Assembly: GCA_963758555.1 (NCBI GenBank)
Contig: CAVWVW010000005.1
Location: 62,001-126,000, forward strand
Length of the DNA: 64,000 nt
Source: CAIUMH01 sp963758555
Lineage (GTDB): Bacteria; Actinomycetota; Acidimicrobiia; Acidimicrobiales; RAAP-2
Direction of reading: 5' to 3'
A program made the position numbers and the translations under genes. Positions 1 to 9,473 of the stretch are shown here, in pieces. The number at the start of each line of letters is the position of its first letter. Within the stretch, counting starts at the first letter, position 1. The notes under the pieces are model-generated. The model was not told the DNA's origin. It searched no databases and saw only the letters and a list, made by a program, of their open reading frames with translations.

Positions 1-1
1 A

Positions 2-1070
2 GCCGATCTCGAGCTGCCGGTCTTGCTGCGCCACATCGTCGAAGAGGCACGCCTGCTGGTGGGGGCCCGCTACGGGGCACTGGGCGTGCTCAACGAGGAG
101 CGCACGGGCCTTGAGCAGTTCCTCACCGTTGGTCTCGATCCCGACGCCGAGCGAGCGATCGGAGAGCGGCCCACCGGTCGGGGCGTGCTGGGCCTGCTCA
201 TCACCGATCCCACGTCACTTCGGCTCGATGACTTGGGCTCACACGCCGAGAGCTACGGCTTCCCTCCTGGGCATCCGCCCATGACGTCGTTCCTCGGGGT
301 GCCCCTCCGCGTCCGAGCGGGGACCGAGGCATACGGCAACCTCTACCTCACCGACAAGAGCAGCGGCGAGGCGTTCTCGGACGAGGACGAGGCCCTCGTC
401 GAGGCGCTCGCTCTCGCCGCCGGGATCGCCATCGAGAACACCCGGCTGCACGAGCGCGTGAGAATGCTGAGCGTCTTAGACGACCGCGAGCGCATCGGTC
501 GAGACCTCCACGATCGCGTGGTCCAGAGGCTCTTCGCTATGGGGATGGGGCTCGAGGCCACCAAGCGCCTCTCTGATCTCGAGCTCGTCCGAGAGCAGAT
601 CGATCGAGCCGTCGATGACGTCGACGCCACGATCTCAGAGATCCGCACCACCATCTTCGAGCTCGGTGACACCACCCTCTCGGGTGGGCTTCGCCAGGGA
701 GTGCTGGCCCTGGTGAACGAGATGACCCCGTCACTCGGGACACGCCCGGAGGTCTCCTTCTCTGGCCCTCTCGACAGCGTCGTTCCTCAGCCCATGGCCG
801 ACCACCTGCTGGCCGTGCTCCGAGAGTCGCTGACCAACGCTGCGAAGCACGCGCACGCCACCCGGGTCATCGTCAGCCTCCACGCCGGCGTCGAGCTGCT
901 CCTCACGGTGAGCGACGACGGGGTGGGCATGGATCCCGCGCTCAGCACAGCCGAGCATGGACTGGGTCTCGCCAACCTGGCACGTTCGCGCCGAGAAGCT
1001 CGACGGGCAGTTCACCTTCGAACCGTCCCTCAGCGGTGGCACCACGCTCACCTGGCGCGTCCCGCTCTAG
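2..1070 (+). CDS. GAF-domain sensor histidine kinase, NarL/DevS type (5' end outside window, frameshifted)
   Basis: Membrane-free two-component sensor kinase; the 5' end lies beyond the left edge because the reading frame is open from base 2. A GAF domain comes first (about the first 145 residues seen), then a HisKA_3 dimerisation helix with the phospho-acceptor His in GRDLHDRVVQ, then an HATPase domain with N-box ESLTNAAKHAHA, G1 DDGVGMD and G2 HGLGLANL. After the G2 box the frame breaks near base 985: removing one base (an extra T in cgttcg) restores AEKLDGQF and an ending TLTWRVPL at 1070. The combined length is 3n+1, as expected for one extra base. Without the repair the protein runs on in a nonsense frame. 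No cognate NarL-type regulator is in the window. The kinase call is firm; the signal sensed is unknown. Confidence 0.85.
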
Positions 1071-1130
1071 AACCGAGCAGGCTTGGCGCGAGCCATCCCC
1101 GATCGATCCGCCCAACCAAGAGGAGTCCCG

Positions 1131-2001
1131 ATGGAGTTCGAGCTGTACGTCCCACAGATGCGCCTGAGCGGCGACGCGCTGGTCGCTCGCGCCCGGGCGG
1201 CAGAGGCATCGGGGTTCCACGGCATGGCCGGCATGGACCACCTCGCTCCCCCGCTGGCGGAGTCCCAGCCGATGTTGTCGTCGATGGTCACGAACACCTG
1301 GCTCGCCGCGCACACCTCCGCGCTGGTGCTCTCGTCCCTGGTGCTCTGCGACAGCTTTCGCCACCCCGCGATCCTCGCCCAGGAGGCAGCCTCACTCGAC
1401 AACCTCTCGCTCGGTCGCTTCGAGCTGGGCATCGGCTGGGGCTCGGTGGTCGATGAGATGGTGGCCTTCGACATCGCGTCGCCTGAGGCCAAGACCCGCG
1501 TGGCTCGCCTGCGCGACTCTCTGGTGATCATCAAGGCCCTCTGGAGCGGTGAGAGCGTCGACTACCAAGGTGAGGTCTTCTCGCTCACCGCAAGCGCAGC
1601 AGGGGCTCGTGCCCCTCTCGAAGATCCCCATCGTCATCGGGGGCTTCGGCCCGCAGACGCTCAAGCTCGTCGCCGAGCACGCCGACTGGTGGAACGTGGC
1701 GGTCAACGGCATCGACCGGCTCGAGGAGATGCGTGCCCACGCTGGCACGGCGCGCGTCTCGATCCAGCAGATGGTGGGCTTCGTCCCCTCAGAGGCCGAT
1801 CGGGACGAGATCGTCGCCAACACCGCACGACGCTTCGGACCCATGGGTGGTCCCAAGGTCGGCGATGCGGCTGAGCTGGTGGACTACTTCGGCGAGCTCG
1901 AGCGCCAAGGCATCGAGCGCGTCTACACCTGGTTCAGCGACTTCGCACGGCCCGAGACGATCGAGGCCTTCGGCGAGCAGGTGATCGCGCAGCTCACCTA
2001 G
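1131..2001 (+). CDS. LLM-class F420-dependent oxidoreductase (frameshifted)
   Basis: Luciferase-like TIM-barrel flavin/F420 oxidoreductase. ATG at 1131 follows an AGGAG Shine-Dalgarno. The N-terminal half shows the family patterns LDNLSLGRFELGIGWG and LRDSLVIIKALWSG; the C-terminal half, in the next frame, shows KIPIVIGGFGPQTLKL and HADWWN. The two halves join near base 1588 if one base is removed in ctcaccg, giving about 290 residues, a normal length for the family. F420 use is inferred from the family and from an actinobacterial host; FMN use cannot be excluded. It lies 60 bases after the kinase gene on the same strand. Substrate unknown. Confidence 0.82.
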
Positions 2002-2026
2002 GTCACCAGACCTGCGGGCCTTGTGG

Positions 2027-2389
2027 TCAGCTCCGAAGCTCCCAGCGATTCCCAGCCGGATCGAGGACGATCAGGAAGTTGGTCCCGTCGAAGACCGCCT
2101 CTTCGAAGGGATACGACGCAGCCTCCATGCGCTTGCGGATGCCCTCGACCTCGTCGAAGACGGTGACGGCCGTGTGGGCCTTGGCCGCCGCACGGTGCTC
2201 GTCGTCCAGGCTCAGATGGATCTGGACGCCATCGTCCCCCTCGAACCACCGAGCGCCCACGCGCACACGCTCGTCGGCGGTGCTCTCGGGGCTGAGGTGG
2301 CGATAGCCGAGGAGCTCGACGAGGAACGTCGTCTCCTCTGCTTCGAGCTCTGGCGGGACTCCAAGGTTGACGTGATGGAGCTTTGGCAC
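2027..2389 (-). CDS. VOC family (glyoxalase/bleomycin-resistance fold) protein
   Basis: Small vicinal-oxygen-chelate protein of about 120 residues. It starts PKLHHVNLGVP, has the internal repeat typical of the fold, and ends with FLIVLDPAGNRWEL, the usual final strand with a metal-ligand Glu position. The GTG at 2389 was chosen because GAGGGGG lies 5 bases upstream and because the family begins with the HVNL strand; the open frame continues further upstream without homology. It converges with the F420 oxidoreductase. Possible roles are dioxygenase, isomerase or resistance functions; the substrate cannot be read from the sequence. Confidence 0.75.
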   Translation of the reverse strand: MPKLHHVNLGVPPELEAEETTFLVELLGYRHLSPESTADERVRVGARWFEGDDGVQIHLSLDDEHRAAAKAHTAVTVFDEVEGIRKRMEAASYPFEEAVFDGTNFLIVLDPAGNRWELRS

Positions 2390-2518
2390 GATGACCCCCT
2401 CGTGGCGCACCGTCGCCCGAGCGGACGACGTGCTCAGGATGCCAGATCGACCGCCGAGCCGCACGAGCACCCTGTGCTCGTCTCGAGGTGCCGAGCGCGT
2501 TGCGTAGGGTAGGGCGGC

Positions 2519-3589
2519 ATGACAAGCCCCACCATCATTGTCTGCGATGGAGACGAGACCGGCCAAGAGCTTCTGGTCGAATCGCTCCGAGTGCTCGAGC
2601 CGAGCGTCATCGGCTTCGACGTCGAGCTGGTCCACTTCGACCTCTCCTTAGAGCACCGGAGGAGGACCGCTAACGGCGTCGTCCACGAGGCAGCCGCAGC
2701 CATGGTCGAGACGGGCCTCGGGCTGAAGGCCGCCACCGTCACCCCGACCGAGATCGGCAGCGTGGGCTCTCCCAACCGGATCTTGAGAGAGGGCATCGAC
2801 GGCAAGGTCATCGTGCGGACCGGCCGGCGCATCCCAGGGGTCTCTCCGATCGTGCCGCTCTACCACCCGGTCGCCGTGGTGCGCATGGCGGTCGGCGACG
2901 CCTACGGGGCGGCCGAGGGCCGAGACGGCGATCCCGGCTCCGATGCCGAGTCGGCCTGGCGCACCGAGAAGATCGACCGCAGCACCTGTCGCTCGGTGGC
3001 CGAGTTCGCCTTCCGCTCCGCCGATCTCATGGACGGCTTCGTCTACGGCGGTCCCAAGTGGACCGTGTCTCCCGTCTACGAGGGCATGCTCAAAGAGGAG
3101 ATGGACGCCGCTGCCGAGCGGCACCCCGACATCGACTACCAGCCGATGCTCATCGACGCCGCCTACGCAGGCCTGATGACCGAGAGCTGGGATCGCGCCG
3201 CGGTCATCCCCTCGCTCAACCGCGACGGCGACTGCCTGAGCGACCTGGTCCTCGCCATGTTCGGCTCGATTGCCGGTGCCGAGTCGGTCCTCTTGGCCCT
3301 CGACGAGAACCTGGCGACCACCGTGGCCATGGCCGAGGCCCCCCACGGGACGGCGCCCTCGCTCGAGGGCAAGAACGTCGCCAACCCCATGGCCATGCTG
3401 CTGGCGTGCGCGGCCGTGCTCGAGCACGCTGGCGAACGAGGGCTCAGCGAGGCGAGCGAGGCGGCGATCGCCCTCCGCAGCGCCACGCTTGACGCTGCCC
3501 AGGACGGCATCCGCTCCTTCGACCTTGGAGGGAGCGCGTCGACCTCAGAGGTGGTCGACGAGGTCGTGGCCCGCCTGCGCGCTCGCTGA
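2519..3589 (+). CDS. Isocitrate/isopropylmalate dehydrogenase family protein
   Basis: A 356-residue beta-decarboxylating dehydrogenase-like protein. Recognisable blocks are SPVYEGM, IDAAYAGLM and DGDCLSDL (metal and substrate Asp/Lys region, with Lys in GGPKW) and the cofactor loop APHGTAPSLEGKNVANP. The usual substrate-binding arginine cluster is replaced by RTGRRIPGVSP, so the true substrate may differ from isocitrate or 3-isopropylmalate. No leu or TCA-cycle gene is adjacent. ATG at 2519 has TAGGGT eight bases upstream and no clear Shine-Dalgarno, so it may be leaderless. Family assignment is good; specificity is unknown. Confidence 0.75.
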   Translation: MTSPTIIVCDGDETGQELLVESLRVLEPSVIGFDVELVHFDLSLEHRRRTANGVVHEAAAAMVETGLGLKAATVTPTEIGSVGSPNRILREGIDGKVIVRTGRRIPGVSPIVPLYHPVAVVRMAVGDAYGAAEGRDGDPGSDAESAWRTEKIDRSTCRSVAEFAFRSADLMDGFVYGGPKWTVSPVYEGMLKEEMDAAAERHPDIDYQPMLIDAAYAGLMTESWDRAAVIPSLNRDGDCLSDLVLAMFGSIAGAESVLLALDENLATTVAMAEAPHGTAPSLEGKNVANPMAMLLACAAVLEHAGERGLSEASEAAIALRSATLDAAQDGIRSFDLGGSASTSEVVDEVVARLRAR

Positions 3590-3604
3590 GTCAGAGCGCC
3601 ACGC

Positions 3605-5383
3605 TCACCCGAAGGTGAAGGCATAGGCCTGCACGCCCGGGGTGAAGTGGAGCGTCATGGTCCCTCGCTCGAGCGCCGTCCCGGCCAGCAGGGTGTAGAG
3701 CCGAGGGAAGCCTGAGATCTGGAGCGTCCGTGTCGCCTGGCCGTTGCCCGGGTCGACCGTGATCGTCCCGGTGCCGCCGAGCACCAGATAGATGTCCGAT
3801 GCCTGGTACCCGAGCTCAAGCGCAGCGTTGCTGAGCGCGGTCGCCGCATGCTGGCCCACCTGCCAGGTCCCGCTCAACGCGAACTCTGGGGCGATCAGCG
3901 AGGAGGGAAACGAGTAGGTCAGCGGCCGGTCGACGGGCGCCTCGGGGGAAGCCAGGTAGACCTGGCGCGCCGAGCCGATGTAGGTCTCGGGGTTCGTCGC
4001 CTCTTCTGGCGTGCGATCAGGCACGTTCGTCGACGGAGGCAAGACGAGGCCCGGGTGGGCCGCGACGAGGAGCGAGCGGATCTGGTCTTCGGTGGTGGTG
4101 TAGCCACCCTCACCGAAGTCGACGTGGCGAACGTTGCCCGCTGAGTCGATCAGGTACTCAGCGGGCCAGTACTCGTTGGCGTAGGCGTTCCAGGTGGCGT
4201 AGTCGTCGTCGACCGCGATCGGGTACGTGACCCCGAGGCTCTTGGCCGCGGCCTCCACGTTGGGCACCGAGTGCTCGAAGGCGAACTCTGGGGTGTGGAC
4301 GCCCACGACCACCAGGCCGTCGCTCTTGTAGCGGTCGTACCAGGCCTCGACGTGGGGGATGGCTCGCTGGCAGTTGATGCACGAATAGGTCCAGAAGTCG
4401 ATGAGCACGACGTGGCCTCGCAGCGACGACGTCGAGAGAGCATGACCCCCTGTGGTTTGGAGCCACTTGGTCACGTCGGTGAACTGAGGTGCATGACCGC
4501 ACTCGACGAGCACGGCAGCCGCTTCGGGGCACGAGGTCAGCTCGTGCGAGGCCGTCGAGCCCTTCAGCGAGTCGAGGGCCTGGCGAACGCTGCCGGAGCC
4601 CTCGACCGTCCGCTGGAGCGCGGAGGTGTAGCCCGGCACCGAGCGCTGCAGTGCGTCGAAGCCGTTGAGCGCCACGCCGAGCGCCACCAGGATCATGGCC
4701 ACGCCTCCGATCCGGCGGAGCAGCGGAGCCCGCCTCCGCAGCGTCGTCGAGCGAGCGACGAGCCGATCACCGGCCAGGGCCACGAAGAGCAGCGGCACGC
4801 CCGCCCCCAGCCCGAAGAAGACCGCGATCACGAAGGTCTCGAAGCTCACGTGGTGGGTGGCTCCGAGCACCGTGATCGTGGCCAGCACCGGTCCCGCACA
4901 GGGCACGAAGACAAGACCGAGGGCGAGGCCGATGATGAAGCCGCTGGCCGTGCTGGCCTGGCGCGAGCTGCTCAGACGAGCGAAGGGTCGCTCGAGGTAC
5001 TCACCCACGGCCGGGATGAGGAAGCCGATGCCCAAGGCGAAGAGCATGGCGATCCCGAGATCACGGAGGAGCCCGTCGGGCAGGTGGAAGAGGGAGAGGA
5101 TCTCGGCACCGGCCAGGACGAGGAGCGTGAAGCTCACCACCAGCCCCGCCACGATCGCCACAGGCCGCCGGAGCACCTGGAAGCGAGCGAGCGTCGTGGG
5201 CACCTCGACAGCCAACGCCGAGGTGCCTTCCTCGCCGTCTGGCGTGGGAGCAGCGCTCGAGCCCTCCGACGCCGTGAGGGTCTCGCCGGCAGCTCCCGCG
5301 AAGAACACGACAGGGAGCACCGGCAGGATGCAGGGGGAGATGCCTGCGATGATGCCAGCGACGAAGGCGACGACGATCAGCAC
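3605..5383 (-). CDS. dipZ: DipZ-type protein: CcdA/DsbD membrane domain fused to TlpA-like thioredoxin
   Basis: A 592-residue membrane protein that carries reducing equivalents across the membrane to extracytoplasmic disulfides. The N-terminal CcdA-like part has SPCILPVLP at about residue 16 and FVPCAGPVLA further on, the two redox Cys-Pro motifs, with about six to eight hydrophobic helices. A TlpA-like thioredoxin domain follows with WTYSCINCQRAIPHVEAWY (CxxC as CINC). The last 130 residues resemble the C-terminal beta domain of mycobacterial DipZ. The start is GTG at 5383; no strong Shine-Dalgarno is visible, and TACTGT lies just before it. The secreted propeller gene is divergent on the right. 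The domain architecture is clear. Confidence 0.85.
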   Translation of the reverse strand: MLIVVAFVAGIIAGISPCILPVLPVVFFAGAAGETLTASEGSSAAPTPDGEEGTSALAVEVPTTLARFQVLRRPVAIVAGLVVSFTLLVLAGAEILSLFHLPDGLLRDLGIAMLFALGIGFLIPAVGEYLERPFARLSSSRQASTASGFIIGLALGLVFVPCAGPVLATITVLGATHHVSFETFVIAVFFGLGAGVPLLFVALAGDRLVARSTTLRRRAPLLRRIGGVAMILVALGVALNGFDALQRSVPGYTSALQRTVEGSGSVRQALDSLKGSTASHELTSCPEAAAVLVECGHAPQFTDVTKWLQTTGGHALSTSSLRGHVVLIDFWTYSCINCQRAIPHVEAWYDRYKSDGLVVVGVHTPEFAFEHSVPNVEAAAKSLGVTYPIAVDDDYATWNAYANEYWPAEYLIDSAGNVRHVDFGEGGYTTTEDQIRSLLVAAHPGLVLPPSTNVPDRTPEEATNPETYIGSARQVYLASPEAPVDRPLTYSFPSSLIAPEFALSGTWQVGQHAATALSNAALELGYQASDIYLVLGGTGTITVDPGNGQATRTLQISGFPRLYTLLAGTALERGTMTLHFTPGVQAYAFTFG

Positions 5384-5511
5384 GGGACAGTACGAAACTC
5401 AGCGTGGTTCATCGGGGCGCAGCGTACCGTCGCGAGCTTGGTTTCTTCTGTCGCCACCGAGCAGCAGCACCCTCCTCCGCTCGAGAGAAGGCGCTTTGTT
5501 AGCGTGCGTCC

Positions 5512-6972
5512 ATGGGTCGACTGCTCCGGCGAGCACTTCTGGCATCGGCGGCCGCTGGGTTGAGCGTCGTGCTGGCAGCGCCGCTGGCCGGAGCCAAGCC
5601 AGCGGACTGGATCACGTACCACCACGATGGCCAGCGCTCCGCTGACGCCGTGATGGCGCCAGGGAAGACCTTCACCTCGTTCACCCCCGCCTGGACGTGG
5701 CACATCCCCCAAGGGGTCAGCGCGCAGACCCTCTACGGCGAGCCCTTGATCGCAGGGGGCGTCGTCTACGTGGCGAGCAACTCGAACTGGGTCTACGCGC
5801 TCAGCGCCTCGAGCGGCAAGCTCCTCTGGCAGGTCAGGGTCGGTCCGCCTGAGCACTCCCAAGGCAACGGCGTCTGCGGCGACATCCGCCCCTATCTCGG
5901 CATCGTCTCGACCCCGGTGATCGACCTCTCACGCCAAGAGCTCTACGTCGTGGCGGCCATCGCCACCGACACCGACCACCGGATCCCGGTGCGCACGCTG
6001 TTCGGTCTGAACCTCCAGACCGGCGCCATCGAGCTCAGCCGCGTCGTCGAGCCACAGCCGGGCTCACCCAATCCCAACCTGCTCCAGCGCGTCGCACTCG
6101 CCGAGGTCGACAACCAGATCGTCATCGGCTTCGGTGGCAACGATGGCGACTGCGGCAACTACCACGGCTGGCTCGTGAGCACCGCGGCGGACAGCTCCTC
6201 CACCGTCGTCCACCGCTACAAGGTCACCTCCGACAAGGCCAACCCTGGCGACAACGGCGGCGCCATCTGGATGGGTGGCGCGGCGCCCACGATCGACACC
6301 TCCGGCAACCTGCTCGTCGCCACCGGAAACAACAACTGGAACCAGGATTGCCCGAGCGGCGCAGGTGCTCCCTATGACGACAGCGACTCGGTGCTCAGCC
6401 TGTCGCCGACCATGGGGCTCCTTGACTACTTCGAGCCCTCGAGCTTCGGTTATGACAACTGCCACGACCTCGATCTCGGCTCAGGCGCGCCCCAGCTGCT
6501 CGAATCCGGCTTGGTCCTCCAGATCGGCAAGACGCACATCGGCTACCTGCTCCACGCTGATAACCTGGGCCACGCCGCTGCCCCTGCGGGGAGCTTCACG
6601 GTCTGCTCGGGTGGCCAGGACAACGGTGCGGCGGCGATCATCAGCCAGACGGCCACGCAATCGGTCTTGGCGGTGCCGTGCTCAAGTGGGCTCGAGAAGG
6701 TGACCGTCAGCTCGTCGCCGACCGTCTCCGGAGCGGTCAACTGGACCGTCTCCAGCACGGGACCACCAATCCTTGCGGAGGGTGACCTCTTCGCCATCGA
6801 GCCGAGCACCTCGAACAGCACCCTGGTCGAGCTCAGTCCAAGCGGAACCGTCGTTCGTCAGCGACAGATCGGTCCGGTGATCAACCACTTCGCCACCCCA
6901 GCAGCGGGCGATGGGATCCTCGTCGTCGCCGCCGCTGGTGAGGTGTTCGCCTTCAGGCCCACCGGCCCCTGA
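5512..6972 (+). CDS. Secreted PQQ-type beta-propeller repeat protein
   Basis: A 486-residue protein with a Sec signal peptide (RRALLASAAAGLSVVLAAPL, predicted cut after AGA near residue 29), so it acts outside the membrane or at the cell surface. Propeller blades show the pattern of PQQ-like repeats, for example VVYVASNSNWVYALSASSGK and LLWQVRVG. The conserved PQQ-dehydrogenase catalytic residues are not obvious, so a structural or binding role is as likely as an enzyme. TAGCGT lies exactly 6 bases before the ATG with no Shine-Dalgarno, pointing to a leaderless transcript. It is divergent from dipZ. Confidence 0.72.
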   Translation: MGRLLRRALLASAAAGLSVVLAAPLAGAKPADWITYHHDGQRSADAVMAPGKTFTSFTPAWTWHIPQGVSAQTLYGEPLIAGGVVYVASNSNWVYALSASSGKLLWQVRVGPPEHSQGNGVCGDIRPYLGIVSTPVIDLSRQELYVVAAIATDTDHRIPVRTLFGLNLQTGAIELSRVVEPQPGSPNPNLLQRVALAEVDNQIVIGFGGNDGDCGNYHGWLVSTAADSSSTVVHRYKVTSDKANPGDNGGAIWMGGAAPTIDTSGNLLVATGNNNWNQDCPSGAGAPYDDSDSVLSLSPTMGLLDYFEPSSFGYDNCHDLDLGSGAPQLLESGLVLQIGKTHIGYLLHADNLGHAAAPAGSFTVCSGGQDNGAAAIISQTATQSVLAVPCSSGLEKVTVSSSPTVSGAVNWTVSSTGPPILAEGDLFAIEPSTSNSTLVELSPSGTVVRQRQIGPVINHFATPAAGDGILVVAAAGEVFAFRPTGP

Positions 6973-6999
6973 CCCCTCCGGGCGCTCAGGTGTCACCCG

Positions 7000-8715
7000 C
7001 TAGGGATACTGACCGAGACGCCACTTCATCGGCGCAGACGTGCTGACCGCGGCTGGCGACGGCGTGACCCCCTCGACGAGCCACCACTGACCTCGCAAGG
7101 AGGTCGTGGTGAACGGGGGTGCGTGCAGCACCACCGTGCGCGACTCGTCGGGTCCGATCACCACCGAGTCCTTCGGGCCCAAGCGCCAGAAGCCCGTCGG
7201 ATGCGTGTTGTTCTCGAGCGTGGCCAGCGACGCCGTCACGGGTGCGCCGGTGTTGTTGTGCACGGTGACGGTCATCGACGTGAAGTAGCGGAACTGGTGA
7301 GCAGTCGTGAACGAATCGACGGTGATCGAGAGCACGGGGCTCAGAAACGCGGCGATGGCGAAGCCGACGGCTCCCAAGCCCGCTACCAGCGGGGCCACCC
7401 GGCGCCAGGGTCGTCGGAGGAAGGCGAACGGCACGTAGGTGGTGGGCCGCACCGAGACCGCGGCGACGAGCGCTGCGGGCAGGAAGTCGAGCAGGTACTC
7501 AGAGAGGCTGCGCGCCGGGATGGTCAAGACCAAGGGCAGCAGGAACAGCCAGAGGTGCTTCATGCGCCGGTAGTAGAGAGCGAACGAGGCCAGCAGCGCC
7601 AGCTCCGCTAAGAGGCCAGCGATCGCCAGGGGGTGGACGCGCACCCCCTGGACCGCTCCGTGGAGCGCCAAGGTGACGAGGCCCTGGCCATCAGGCACCA
7701 GGGGATCCGTGAGCGGCAGCAGAGTGCTGTGGAGCCACGCCCCCGGGGACCAGATGATGAAGGGAAGGTTGACGAGGAAGAAGGCGCCCGCCACCAGGCC
7801 GGCGTAGCGACCGGTCGTCTTGAGCGGGGACGACCCCGCTGACGTCGCCTCGAAGGCCACCCCGGCGAGCAGGAAGGGGACGCAGAACCAAGGGGTCTGC
7901 TTGATCGTGCACGCCAGCCCCAGGGCGATCGGTCCGGCCCATCGAGCCAGGCGAGTGACCGACGTGTCGCTGAAGCGATCCCAGCGCCACAGGGCGATGA
8001 GCAGGAACGGCACGAACAGCGCGTCAGTGCCGCCGTTGGCGAAGACCCCGATGTAGAGCCCGAAGAGCAGCAGCGCAGGTGCCAACCACCGGATGGCGAC
8101 GGGGAGCATGACGAACATGAGGACCGCTGCGGCGAGCCCGGCGAAGAGATCGAGCCAGTCGGCCGGGAGGTGGTGGGTGCCCAGGATCTGGAGAGGGACC
8201 TGGAAGAGGAACGAGCCCGCCGGATAGGACAGCTTGGCGACGTGGCCACCGTCGAGGCTGTAGGTCCAGTAGTTCGCCACGCCGTCGAGGTGCCGGGCGG
8301 AGATCGGTGCCAACGAGTGCGTGTAGGGGTTCAGGCCTTGGCGCAGCAGGCGAGCCGCTGCGTCGTTGAACGCCGCGGCATCGGTCGAGTAGTAGGCCCT
8401 CCCGTTGATCATCACCCCCTGTGCGAGCAGCGCCGTCGCCGCGGCAAGCCCGAAGATCGAGCGGCTCAGCCACGCCGCCGAGGGCTCGGCGACCGTCCAG
8501 AGGAGCGCCATCGCACCCAGCGCGAGGATGACCAGCACCGGTTCGACGATGGCGTCACCTGGCCACGTCGACCACCACCCCCACGTCCCGAGCGCGGTGG
8601 CCAAGACGCCCGAGACGACGATCGTCCAGCCAGCCCGTGCGGCCAGATGGCGCTCGAGCGTGAGACCACCTCCTTCGAGCGAAGGCGCGTCGGCGTGCTC
8701 GAGCTCGGAGGTCAT
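7000..8715 (-). CDS. Polytopic membrane protein, GT87/DUF2029-like glycosyltransferase candidate
   Basis: A 571-residue protein with about 11 hydrophobic segments and a C-terminal extracytoplasmic beta-rich domain (roughly the last 110 residues, with TVTVHNNTGAPVT). The first large loop contains YYSTDAAAFNDAAARLLRQG and NPYTH, resembling the acidic loop of polyprenyl-phosphate-dependent GT-C enzymes such as GT87 mannosyltransferases. ATG at 8715 has GAGGG upstream; an alternative ATG at 8787 directly follows the stop of the upstream gene and also has GAGGG, so translational coupling is possible. It probably shares a transcript with the enoyl-CoA hydratase gene. Glycosyltransfer is inferred from topology and the loop, not shown. 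Confidence 0.62.
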   Translation of the reverse strand: MTSELEHADAPSLEGGGLTLERHLAARAGWTIVVSGVLATALGTWGWWSTWPGDAIVEPVLVILALGAMALLWTVAEPSAAWLSRSIFGLAAATALLAQGVMINGRAYYSTDAAAFNDAAARLLRQGLNPYTHSLAPISARHLDGVANYWTYSLDGGHVAKLSYPAGSFLFQVPLQILGTHHLPADWLDLFAGLAAAVLMFVMLPVAIRWLAPALLLFGLYIGVFANGGTDALFVPFLLIALWRWDRFSDTSVTRLARWAGPIALGLACTIKQTPWFCVPFLLAGVAFEATSAGSSPLKTTGRYAGLVAGAFFLVNLPFIIWSPGAWLHSTLLPLTDPLVPDGQGLVTLALHGAVQGVRVHPLAIAGLLAELALLASFALYYRRMKHLWLFLLPLVLTIPARSLSEYLLDFLPAALVAAVSVRPTTYVPFAFLRRPWRRVAPLVAGLGAVGFAIAAFLSPVLSITVDSFTTAHQFRYFTSMTVTVHNNTGAPVTASLATLENNTHPTGFWRLGPKDSVVIGPDESRTVVLHAPPFTTTSLRGQWWLVEGVTPSPAAVSTSAPMKWRLGQYP

Positions 8716-8794
8716 CTCGCAGCTGCCCTCAAACCGCCACGGGAGACGACCGCACGTTCGAGGCCGCAGGGAGCCGACGAGTTCCATCAAGCCC

Positions 8795-9460
8795 TCAGGT
8801 GGCGTCGGGCAGCCTGAGCTGAGCCACGACGTCGACGTAGAGACGGGCCTTGATCGCTCCCATCGCGTCGCCGGCCTTAGGCGCCAGTCGTTCGGCATGG
8901 GCGAGCGCACGTTCGAGGACCTCCTCCTCGGTCACCGCCTCATCGACGATCTCGGCCTCGCTCGCCTCCACTCCGCCGTAGCGACGACCGGTGACCATCG
9001 CCTCATGAGCGACGCCAGGCGAGAGCCGGGCCCGCAGGAGCCCGGTCATGCCCCAGGTGAACGGCAGCCCGAGGTCGATCTCGGGGAGGCAGAAGAAGCC
9101 TCTGTCCGCCCGCATCACACGCACGTCATGGCACAGGGCCATCATCGCCCCGGCGGCGAAGGCGTGACCCGAGATCGCCGCCACGCTCGGTGCGGGCAGG
9201 GTGAGGAGATCAGCGAAGAGCGACTGGACCGAGCGCACGTAGCCCGGTGCCGTCTCGGTCTCAGTGAGCAACAGGTCGAGATCGAGCCCGTTGGAGAAGA
9301 ACTTGCCGGTCGCCACCGTGACGAGGGCCCGCTCGCCCTCGGCACCCGACACCTCGGCGATGGCGTCTGCCATCTCGGCGACCGCCTCTCGAGTGAAGCG
9401 GTTCTCCCCATCGCCCAGGTCAAGGAGGTAGAGGTTGCCCTCTCTGCGCAGGGTTGCCAT
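8795..9460 (-). CDS. Enoyl-CoA hydratase/isomerase family protein
   Basis: A 222-residue crotonase-fold protein. The oxyanion-hole strands are seen in GKFFSNGLDLDLL and GHAFAAGAMMALCHDVRV, followed by PEIDLGLPF, where the single acidic residue fits delta3-delta2-enoyl-CoA isomerases better than hydratases with two glutamates. The ATG at 9460 (MATLRREGNLYLL) gives the expected first strand; the frame is open further upstream without homology. The next gene on the same strand, the DUF2505 gene, lies only 13 bases away, and a membrane protein follows downstream. It probably acts on fatty or branched acyl-CoA. Confidence 0.78.
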   Translation of the reverse strand: MATLRREGNLYLLDLGDGENRFTREAVAEMADAIAEVSGAEGERALVTVATGKFFSNGLDLDLLLTETETAPGYVRSVQSLFADLLTLPAPSVAAISGHAFAAGAMMALCHDVRVMRADRGFFCLPEIDLGLPFTWGMTGLLRARLSPGVAHEAMVTGRRYGGVEASEAEIVDEAVTEEEVLERALAHAERLAPKAGDAMGAIKARLYVDVVAQLRLPDAT

Positions 9461-9473
9461 CGAAGGTCGCGCC

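Noticed and set aside
4271..5563. A 430-codon open frame antisense to dipZ
   Set aside because: Low-complexity, Glu/Arg/His-rich translation typical of the opposite strand of GC-rich genes; the dipZ frame has full domain homology.
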